A stretch of DNA of 64,000 nt from positions 1 to 64,000 of the forward strand of contig JACKAK010000006.1 in NCBI GenBank assembly GCA_020635115.1, read 5' to 3'. Source of the stretch: Halobacteriovoraceae bacterium. Lineage in GTDB: Bacteria; Bdellovibrionota; Bacteriovoracia; Bacteriovoracales; Bacteriovoracaceae. Positions 1 through 7,004 of this stretch are shown one piece after another (the stretch's first letter is position 1; each line of letters begins with the position of its first letter). The notes below the pieces were generated by a model, which saw only the letters and a program-made list of their open reading frames with translations, ran no database searches and was not told the origin of the DNA. The translations under genes were made by a program, and so were the position numbers.

Positions 1-57
1 CAACACAGACTCAGTGCAACTCATCTTTAGACTGGACTAGTCAATGGTTTAAGGTCA
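1..57 (+). mobile_element. Right end of an IS3-family element (partial)
   Basis: These bases match the last 57 bases of the two complete IS3-type copies in this window (ending at 22921 and 25610). They carry the final codons of the transposase orfB (ending QHRLSATHL, stop at 28-30) and the right terminal repeat, whose outer end reads TGACCTTAAACC on the minus strand. The body of the element lies to the left of the window. It directly abuts a truncated IS66 transposase, so this copy inserted into, or recombined next to, the IS66 element. Confidence 0.93.
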
Positions 58-1084
58 ATGTGAACTTCTTCCTAAGACTATGGCATCAGCGAGTTTATTG
101 TCTTATATTATTACGGGTAAATACTGTGATGCTCTCCCTCTTTACCGACAAGAAAAGATTTTTAAAAGAATTGATGCTGACTTAACCCGCCAAACCATGA
201 GTCGATGGATTATCAAGGTGAGTCATCTGATAGTTCCTCTCTATAATTTTTTAGAAGAAACTTTACTGGATTCAAATTATTTGCAAATGGATGAAACCAC
301 AACTCTAGTTTTGAAAGAAGATGGCAAGAAGGCAACGAGTAAAAGTTATATGTGGGTGAGGTACAAACCTGGGGATCATCCGATCGTTTTATATGATTAC
401 GCACCCACAAGATCTGGACAGGTCCCCCTTGAACTTTTAAGAGGGTTTAAAGGCCATTTACAAGTTGATGGATACGATGGTTATTCTTTGGCGTGTGAGG
501 AAGGTAATCTTACTCGTTTAGGATGTTGGGATCATTGTCGTCGTAAGTTTTTTGATGCGAGTAAAAGTTCTAATGGTAAGGGGATTGGGAAGAAAGGGAT
601 CGAAAGAATTAAAAAACTGTATAAGATAGAAGAAAAAATCCAGAATTTTTCAGATGAAGAAAGATTTAAAGTAAGACAAGAAAAATCGCTTCCGATACTG
701 AAGGAATTTAAAGAATGGATTGATGAGCTTCGCCCTAAACTGACACCAAACTCACTGGCCGGAAAAGCAGTGAACTATACTTTTAATGAGTGGAAGTATT
801 TGATCAATTTTTTAGAAGACGGAAAACTTAATATAAGCAATAGTGCCGTTGAAAATGCCATCCGCCCCTTTTGTCTTGGGAGAAAGAACTGGTTATTTTC
901 TGATACAGTGGATGGAGCAAAAGCAAGTGCTATGTTTTACTCCCTGATAGAAACAGCAAAATACAATGAACTTGAACCCTTTAAATATCTCAATTATATG
1001 CTAGAGAAAATCCCAGCGGCCAAAACCGCCCCTAATTTTGAAAAACTACTGCCCTTGAAGATCAACGCTCAGTATCTAAATTAA
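58..1084 (+). pseudogene. IS66-family transposase (TnpC), 5'-truncated
   Basis: This is the C-terminal two thirds of an IS66-type DDE transposase. The reading frame is open from base 59 (CELLPKTMAS...), before the first ATG at 80, so the true N-terminus was removed by the adjacent IS3 element. Visible family features are the catalytic-core stretch QMDETTTLV, the block VDGYDGY, the segment GCWDHCRRKFFDA and the C-terminal IS66 tail with NAIRPFCLGRKNW and LFSDTVDGAKASA. The N-terminal zinc-binding and helical region of full-length TnpC is absent, and the accessory genes tnpA and tnpB are not in the window. The protein should therefore be inactive as a transposase. Confidence 0.9.
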
Positions 1085-1141
1085 GATATTGTAGAATAAT
1101 AAATTGACCTCAAGTCAATATGTGGATTATGTACCGTTTAC
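1085..1141 (+). mobile_element. Putative right end of the IS66-type element
   Basis: Just downstream of the transposase stop codon the minus strand reads GTAAACGGTACATAATCC from position 1141 inward. That resembles the usual GTAA-starting terminal repeats of IS66 elements. The left end and the 8-bp target duplication cannot be checked, because the other half of the element is missing. The boundary at 1141 is a guess from this one motif. Confidence 0.4.
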
Positions 1142-1337
1142 CGTTGTCATTATTGAGTCTCCGGTAAAAGTTTTTTTAACAATTATCGACACTCAGGAAG
1201 TGTTGCCTGTTGCTAAAAAAAGAGAGTTTTCACAAGATTACAAATGTTTAATTAGTTTCACAGACGAAAATAAGCTTAAGGCGTTAAGAAGATTTGTAAA
1301 TATCGCAAAACAGCAAACAATGAAGGCGAAAAAATAA
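1104..1337 (+). pseudogene. Short ORF, possible gene remnant beside IS66
   Basis: A 77-codon reading frame starts at a TTG inside the putative IS66 end and stops two bases before the stop codon of the convergent histidine kinase. From about residue 13 the composition looks protein-like (VVIIESPVKVFLTIIDTQEV, then a lysine-rich helical tail), but I recognise no family. If the IS66 end is at 1141, this is best read as the 3' remnant of a gene interrupted by the element. There is no convincing ribosome binding site. It may also be chance. Confidence 0.25.
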
Positions 1338-1338
1338 A

Positions 1339-3354
1339 TTACCAGGGAGACCCTTTTCCTTGAATTTTGATTTGTTTAGGTAGATCAGAAAAGCGCTCCT
1401 TTTCATATCCAGTTGCAATGGATACTTTTTCATATCCACAAGTAACTAAGTCTCTAGCTATATCTTCACCTTTTACACCATCTCCGAGACAAGAATCAAT
1501 GTAAATAGGTGAGTCTTTGGATATATTAGGTAGCTCGTTATAAAAATCATCTTCATTTGAAAAACACTTAAATTCGATCCCCTGTTCCTTTGCTCTTGTT
1601 TTCCACACCAACCTAACGAGTGGGTCATCATCAATTAGGATTGATAAATTTCTAATCTTAGAGTCTTCTTCTATAATGATAGGGATATATGGGATCATAC
1701 TCTTATCTACGAGACCGATACCACTTTTCTCACATGTTTTTTGAATTTCTGAGTTTTCGTAATGGCTGGTGCACAGAATACTTTCTTTTGTTATTCCTAA
1801 TTCAAGAATGGTTTCAAGCCCATTAGTGCTTTCTTTTTTAAATTCTTGATCAAAAATATAGATATATCCACTCTCATCGTTTTCGACTTTCCACTTTTTA
1901 AATGACTCCAGCGTAAAGAAAGACTTTATTTCTCTTTTAAATCTTGATTCCCATGCTTTATGGACTGAAGGATCGTCTTCTATTAGGACAATTTTGGAAT
2001 CTCTTTTAAGACTAATTTGACTAACAAAGGACTCTGGTGGAACAATTTTTGGTATTCTGATAGTTATAGTGGTTCCCTTGCCAATTTCGCTTATTACATT
2101 AATTTTACCGCCAAAAGACTCTACTAAACTTTTTGCGTGAAAAAGACCTAGTCCATTGCCGTTTTCCTTGCCAATAGATTCACCTTGAATAAAAATTTTG
2201 TCTAGATATTCATTCGGTATTCCCTTGCCAGTATCACTTACTTCAATAGTTACATTTTCTTTATCAGAGCTAAGATTGATAAATATATCATTCTGTTTTT
2301 CATTTGAAGCTTCTACGGAATTATTGATTAGATTGGATATAATTCTAGAGAATTCTTTTTTACTAAAAACACAAAATGACTCATAACCTCCGTCAAGAAT
2401 CGTAAATTCAATTTTTAAATTCATGTTTTTTGAATATTCGAGCCTTTTTTCAGATGTTATGAGATTTAAAAGTCTTGCAATGGAGATTTTTTCAATCTGT
2501 TTTTCTTGATCTCCAGGTTCTTTGTTCTTGCTAAGAAGATCATTTGCCAGGTCGTGAATTCTGTTAATTGCTGAATTAAATATGGTTCTTTCAAATTTGG
2601 TTTCATCAGGTATAGACTTAATAGCGATGTCAAGCGCGGCAAGGGGAGAGCGGATATCGTGAGCTACTTGTTTTGAAAGTTGGTATAACGCCTGACTACT
2701 TTTTGCGCTTTCGGCATTTGAAATTGCTTCGAGCCTATATAAAATAAACTTATTAATTTTTAGGTAGATATCTTTAATGTCATTATCTATTTTTTCATTT
2801 TGAACATCTATGTTTCTTGTGTTGTCTATATCTAGCAAAGTTAAGCAATTTAGTAATCTTTGAATATCAAAACTTTTTCTATACAAAATTATATATACTA
2901 GTAATAGAAGTATAAAGATCGTAATACTGACTATCCCTAAAAGTATATAATCTCTATTTTTAAAATTATATTTTATTCTTTTATACCTTAAAGTAATTTT
3001 ACCAACATAAGTACCACCGTAATTTATATTAACTCGGATAAATTGATCTCCAGGACTTGTTGGTAATTCTGTTTTGTATATTATCTGATCGTCTTTGTTG
3101 TATACCGTAATTGAGATATCGTTCAGTATCTCTTTGAAAATATTAACGTTTTGATAAATAGTGCTTAAATCACCTAATTTTACATGTAATGCTGATAGTT
3201 TTGATAAATTTTTAGCAGAGTACATAAGAGAATTATGTCTTTCTGAGTTTATATAATTTTCTTGAAGGATATAATAAATTGTTGAGAATCCTATAGACAA
3301 TAAGAATGTAATCATAACTAATAGTAATTTAGAGTACCTCAATAGTTTATTCAT
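1339..3354 (-). CDS. Membrane hybrid histidine kinase with two C-terminal receiver domains
   Basis: The chosen ATG at 3354 overlaps the upstream solute-binding gene by 8 bases; a TTG at 3375 is an alternative. From the N-terminus: membrane segment (about residues 5-30), a periplasmic sensor of about 110 residues, a second membrane segment (about 136-158), and a linker. Next is the phospho-acceptor helix with VAHDIRSPLAALD (His near residue 232), then the ATPase domain with ISNLINNSVEAS, SDTGKGIP and GNGLGLFHAKSLVESFGG. Two receiver domains follow. The first keeps the acid pair in VLIEDDPS, a phospho-site Asp in YIFDQEF, and a Lys in LVDKSM. The second has ILIDDDPL, YIDSCLGDG, ATGYE and a terminal KGSPW. 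No DNA-binding output domain is present, so the signal probably leaves by phosphotransfer. It is the last gene of the peptide operon and is likely informed by the adjacent peptide-binding protein. Confidence 0.88.
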   Translation of the reverse strand: MNKLLRYSKLLLVMITFLLSIGFSTIYYILQENYINSERHNSLMYSAKNLSKLSALHVKLGDLSTIYQNVNIFKEILNDISITVYNKDDQIIYKTELPTSPGDQFIRVNINYGGTYVGKITLRYKRIKYNFKNRDYILLGIVSITIFILLLLVYIILYRKSFDIQRLLNCLTLLDIDNTRNIDVQNEKIDNDIKDIYLKINKFILYRLEAISNAESAKSSQALYQLSKQVAHDIRSPLAALDIAIKSIPDETKFERTIFNSAINRIHDLANDLLSKNKEPGDQEKQIEKISIARLLNLITSEKRLEYSKNMNLKIEFTILDGGYESFCVFSKKEFSRIISNLINNSVEASNEKQNDIFINLSSDKENVTIEVSDTGKGIPNEYLDKIFIQGESIGKENGNGLGLFHAKSLVESFGGKINVISEIGKGTTITIRIPKIVPPESFVSQISLKRDSKIVLIEDDPSVHKAWESRFKREIKSFFTLESFKKWKVENDESGYIYIFDQEFKKESTNGLETILELGITKESILCTSHYENSEIQKTCEKSGIGLVDKSMIPYIPIIIEEDSKIRNLSILIDDDPLVRLVWKTRAKEQGIEFKCFSNEDDFYNELPNISKDSPIYIDSCLGDGVKGEDIARDLVTCGYEKVSIATGYEKERFSDLPKQIKIQGKGSPW

Positions 3355-4762
3355 TAATAAATTTAATATCTCCAAAGTTTATATAAGTAGGTGAATATAT
3401 ACTGTTATTTTCAACAATGATATTTTTAGAATACACTATAAATTCTTCTGCTGAGAATAATGGTCTTAATAAATAATCATCAAGTATCTCTTTCGAAATT
3501 TCTTCGCCGATTTTATATTTTGCTATAAGATCTTTTGAGGTTTTAATTTTTTTATAGAGCATACTCAATCGTTTGTTATTCTTATTTCCGACAGGAAAAT
3601 CTGGAGAATAATCAAAATAGCTTATCAATTCAGAGCCATGATCACTTTCTATATACATATAAAGGATGTCGATTTTTTCAGTTGCTAACATACTTGCGGC
3701 TACAGAAGAATCTATAATTTCTGTATTTACTATTTTGGCAATTTTAGCTAATTGCATGTTGATGTAATCTTTTACACATGATTCACTTCCTGTTCCCATT
3801 AATATTCCAACATTTAATTTATTTTTTAATATGTATTTGTTTTTTTGTGTATAAGACGGTAGTAAAATATTTGGCGAATATCCTAAGAAACCAAATGGGA
3901 TAAAGTTATTTGATATTCTGTATCCTTGTTTATAACAAATCTGTAGTAAGTATTCTCTGTTAATAGATGAGAGTATTTGTTTTCTGTCAAAAAGGCTTTT
4001 AACCGTATTTGATATTACATGAAGATTAAAAGATTTAGTTGTAAGTGTATCTTTCCATTTAAAATATGTATCATTTTTATATTTTAAACTTAATCGTTTT
4101 GACATAAATAATGCAATATGCTTTTTTTTATTTATTAAAGATTTAAGCAGTTCTTCGTTACTGTCTTTTATATAGTGAATTTTAGTATCACCAGTAATAC
4201 TTTCAAGGACAATTTCATCTTCATTTATATTTAATATTTTAAAATTTCCTAATCCAATCTTCGGGTAAGCAGGTTTAAAGATGGAAGTTCTTATATCTGC
4301 TAACTGATGAATAAACTTATGATTTTTGCATTTCATTTTTATTCTAAATCTATTATCATCTAATTTATATATTCCAGAATATGAATTATTCTCTGATCCT
4401 TGTATGCAGGAGAATCTACTAGTACCAACAACATTTTTTTTAAAAACTTGTTTCAAGCTAATGACAACGTCTTCGGATGTTAGTTTAGAGTTATCATGAA
4501 ATTTAAAATCATTCAATTCGAAGGTGTATGTAGTTCCATCTATTGAAATATCAAAATTTTTTACTATATCTGGCACTGGAATATTATGTTTATCTATTCT
4601 AAAAAGAGACTTATGTATTTGAAAATTTAAATTTATGCTATAAACATCGTTTGCTTCATCTACCTGAAAATTTTTAGGTAGACTTGGAACAGGAACATAT
4701 ATTGCTTTTGAGAAGATATCCGTCGAGAAAAAAATGAATATAAAGAAAGAAATTGTTTTCAT
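3347..4762 (-). CDS. Periplasmic family-5 (peptide-type) solute-binding protein
   Basis: This is a 471-residue protein with a cleavable signal peptide (first ~18 residues, ending near FSKA) and no lipobox, so it should be free in the periplasm. The order of blocks is that of SBP_bac_5 (DppA/OppA type): LPKNFQVDEANDVYSINLN near the start, an IVKNF...YTFEL segment, and the hallmark FHDNSKLTSEDVV followed by SLKQVF. It is somewhat shorter than typical OppA (about 540). No ABC permease or ATPase gene is linked. The gene lies 8 bases after a radical SAM gene and overlaps a membrane histidine kinase. I infer that it acts as a ligand receptor presenting a peptide to the kinase rather than as a nutrient importer component. 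Family assignment is firm; the ligand is unknown. Confidence 0.85.
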   Translation of the reverse strand: MKTISFFIFIFFSTDIFSKAIYVPVPSLPKNFQVDEANDVYSINLNFQIHKSLFRIDKHNIPVPDIVKNFDISIDGTTYTFELNDFKFHDNSKLTSEDVVISLKQVFKKNVVGTSRFSCIQGSENNSYSGIYKLDDNRFRIKMKCKNHKFIHQLADIRTSIFKPAYPKIGLGNFKILNINEDEIVLESITGDTKIHYIKDSNEELLKSLINKKKHIALFMSKRLSLKYKNDTYFKWKDTLTTKSFNLHVISNTVKSLFDRKQILSSINREYLLQICYKQGYRISNNFIPFGFLGYSPNILLPSYTQKNKYILKNKLNVGILMGTGSESCVKDYINMQLAKIAKIVNTEIIDSSVAASMLATEKIDILYMYIESDHGSELISYFDYSPDFPVGNKNNKRLSMLYKKIKTSKDLIAKYKIGEEISKEILDDYLLRPLFSAEEFIVYSKNIIVENNSIYSPTYINFGDIKFINE

Positions 4763-4770
4763 TCAATTTA

Positions 4771-5646
4771 TTAACCCCTATGGATGTATTCGCATAAAGT
4801 GCATGGAGATGAATGCTTTGCCTCTAGGTTGTTAATGTCAATATTTTTAGACCTAAGAACATCTCCAAATGTTTGTTGTGACATAGTTTTAAAAAAATCA
4901 GATTTTAGGTAAGTATCTATATCACTGTTAGCATATTTTTGATTATCAATATTATTAAATATAAGATTTGAGCAACAATTTGTGTAACCTGTATTTGGTA
5001 TATAGGAGATCATATCTAAGTTTGGACATTTTTTATCCAAAACAGAAGAGTCAAAATGAAAGTATTTGTATTGGGTATTTGTTGCTTTAGCTCGTCCAGA
5101 AGACTCCACTTTTTGAAATGTAATTGGTGAGTCAATATTCAAATTAAGTTGTTTAATAATAATTAATTGTGTTGGGTCTGAAATACTTACTGATACAGAA
5201 AATTTAATTTGATGTTCTTTACAGTATCTTTCCAGTTCGACGACTCTTTCTATCGATTTGTCAGAACCGTGAAAAATATCAAATGACAGTTGTATGTAAG
5301 ATATTTTTTTTATCCTCTGAAGCGTTGATTTTGTTGATAGTTTATTCTTTGCATATAATCCGTTGGTTGTTATCGCAACAAATATATCATTTAAATATTT
5401 ACATCTGTTTAAAATTTTATTTATGGTTGGTATGTACAGTGTAGGCTCTCCTCCAGTAAAAAGTAACTCTTTTATCGGATTTGAATTTATTAAATCTATT
5501 AATCTATCAATTTCATCATCAGTTAATGATGTAATTTCACCTGGACCACTTAAGTTAGCACAATGAGAACAACTTAAGTTACAGTTTTTCCCAGGCATGA
5601 TATGTAATTTGTAAATGTTTGAATTTTTACCTGATATGTTACGCAT
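4771..5646 (-). CDS. Radical SAM enzyme, probable peptide-modifying
   Basis: This 291-residue protein has the radical SAM cluster motif CNLSCSHC (CxxxCxxC) near residue 20, followed by the SAM-binding stretch LLFTGGEPTLY and a TTNG segment, as in peptide-maturing radical SAM proteins. The C-terminal third has further cysteines (KKCPNL, TNCCSN and a terminal CTLCEYIHRG) that could hold a second iron-sulfur cluster, as in SPASM or twitch domains. The ATG at 5646 overlaps the stop of an 82-codon gene by 8 bases with little Shine-Dalgarno sequence, so translation is probably coupled. The close pairing with a very small gene suggests that this peptide is its substrate. The modification type cannot be read from the sequence. 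Confidence 0.87.
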   Translation of the reverse strand: MRNISGKNSNIYKLHIMPGKNCNLSCSHCANLSGPGEITSLTDDEIDRLIDLINSNPIKELLFTGGEPTLYIPTINKILNRCKYLNDIFVAITTNGLYAKNKLSTKSTLQRIKKISYIQLSFDIFHGSDKSIERVVELERYCKEHQIKFSVSVSISDPTQLIIIKQLNLNIDSPITFQKVESSGRAKATNTQYKYFHFDSSVLDKKCPNLDMISYIPNTGYTNCCSNLIFNNIDNQKYANSDIDTYLKSDFFKTMSQQTFGDVLRSKNIDINNLEAKHSSPCTLCEYIHRG

Positions 5647-5887
5647 CGATCTTAGTTTTATTTTTTGTTTTCTTTATATCAATTGCTTCAGTCGGAGTAT
5701 CTGTGTTTATTCCACTAGTGATAACCGCAACCCTTATAGCAGGATAATTGGAATCTTTTTTCAGTACTTCGATTATATCCTCGATTTGATTATTTTTTAA
5801 TGAGTTGGCAAAGTTTGTTGCATTTTCAATATTGTAAAGATTCGCAGCTACCAACATTGACACAAGTATTTCTTTTTTTAATTTCAT
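5639..5887 (-). CDS. 82-aa small protein, candidate RiPP precursor peptide
   Basis: The small ORF is wedged between a GNAT gene (4-base ATGA overlap) and a radical SAM gene (8-base overlap), preceded by an AAGGAAG ribosome binding site. Residues 1-45 (MKLKKEILVSMLVAAN...) look like an amphipathic helical leader. The rest contains YPAIRVAVITSG and then a polar tail rich in Thr, Asp and Lys, ending KNKTKIDA. It lacks Cys and Trp, so lanthionine, sactionine and Trp-crosslink chemistry are unlikely. I recognise no known precursor family and no double-Gly site. The precursor role is inferred only from size, composition and position. It could instead be a small accessory or carrier protein. Confidence 0.65.
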   Translation of the reverse strand: MKLKKEILVSMLVAANLYNIENATNFANSLKNNQIEDIIEVLKKDSNYPAIRVAVITSGINTDTPTEAIDIKKTKNKTKIDA

Positions 5888-6651
5888 TTTTCTTCCTTTT
5901 TTATTTGGTAAATTTTGTACGTTTCTATTACCTCAAATCCTAGCGAGATTGCAACTTTTGCGGATATTTGACTTGCAGCATCCCAATGTGGCGTTATTCC
6001 AAGCTCTAAACATTCTAAAATTAAGGCTGCTGCTACAATTTTTGCTAATCCTTGTCCTCTATTCTCTGTATTTACATCAACTTGTATTTCAATTTCGGCA
6101 TTAGGTATTTTCGTTGATGCAGCTGAAGATGCTGCTGCAATAATTTGATTGTTTTTTATTAATACATAACCAATTCCGTTTTTGATAAATGATCTAGCGC
6201 TTCCGTATGGGTGTATATGTGCTTTTGATTGAAAAATCTCGGTGTTAAAGAGTTGATTTGCAATATCTAAATTCATTTTTTTTATACTTATATCTGTAGG
6301 TATATTTTTTATTATTTCTTTTAATTTATTTATTTTAAGGTTTTTTCCATCAAACTCACTTCTTTCTATACTTGATATTTCAATTTCACCCGAATTTTCT
6401 TTTTGTTCTAGCGCCTGTTTCCATTTGTCATTTATAATATACGCAGTATGTTGCCCGATCTTGGAAGTTGCCTTTTCGTAAACGATTTTAGAATAATTGC
6501 CACCTAGCCAAATTAACGAAGAGTATCTTACTCCTACTGAGCTTGGATTTTTTGGATTGTCGACAAATACATCATTACCAGAATGCTGAACAATATGTCT
6601 TGCTACAATTGACAGCCTATGATTTTCAAGCATTTTAACTACTTTATTCAT
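5884..6651 (-). CDS. GNAT-family N-acetyltransferase
   Basis: I place the start at the ATG at 6651 because AGAGGAAAG sits five bases upstream; an in-frame ATG lies near 6753 without such a site. The ~255-residue product has an N-terminal region of unknown role and a C-terminal GNAT fold: a GYVLIKNN strand, AEIEIQVDVNTENRGQGLA (acetyl-CoA pyrophosphate loop RGQGLA), then CLELGITPHWDAASQISAKVA and LGFEVIETYKIYQI. The ending resembles the GNAT subfamily that includes ZmaR and FeeM-like enzymes. It is first in the five-gene minus-strand operon and overlaps the peptide gene by four bases. It may acetylate the matured peptide or protect against it; this is inference from position. Confidence 0.8.
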   Translation of the reverse strand: MNKVVKMLENHRLSIVARHIVQHSGNDVFVDNPKNPSSVGVRYSSLIWLGGNYSKIVYEKATSKIGQHTAYIINDKWKQALEQKENSGEIEISSIERSEFDGKNLKINKLKEIIKNIPTDISIKKMNLDIANQLFNTEIFQSKAHIHPYGSARSFIKNGIGYVLIKNNQIIAAASSAASTKIPNAEIEIQVDVNTENRGQGLAKIVAAALILECLELGITPHWDAASQISAKVAISLGFEVIETYKIYQIKKEEK

Positions 6652-7004
6652 AGTCTTTCCTCTTAATGTTGTTTTAAAAAATCTTGCAGATTGACCTGTA
6701 AAAAGTTCAAGGCATAAGATTGTGTTTATAAATGTTTTCTTGATGTACATCATATTATGTAAATATAATGGCCTTCATATTATTAATATATATATATTTA
6801 TCTTAAGAAAATTATATATAAAAAACCACTCGATATATAAATATAATTTTATTATTCCAGGCCGTGTATATTTTAGTGATTTATTGTTAATCATATTTGA
6901 GTGAGATTTTTCACGATATAAGCAAAGGAAAATACACATTTTTTTTCATACTCAAAATATCTAAAGTGAATGGCATTATTTTTTAATGATATTTGGTAAT
7001 ATAT
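6652..7004. promoter_or_regulatory. AT-rich upstream region of the peptide operon
   Basis: About 350 bases separate the GNAT gene start from the stop codon of the next minus-strand gene (7005). The stretch is extremely AT-rich, with runs such as TATATATATTTA near 6790, and should carry the operon promoter reading leftward. I could not single out one convincing -35/-10 pair. No supportable gene lies here. Two GGCC sites (near 6769 and 6860) are the only ones I noticed between about 1.3 and 9.7 kb. Confidence 0.4.
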
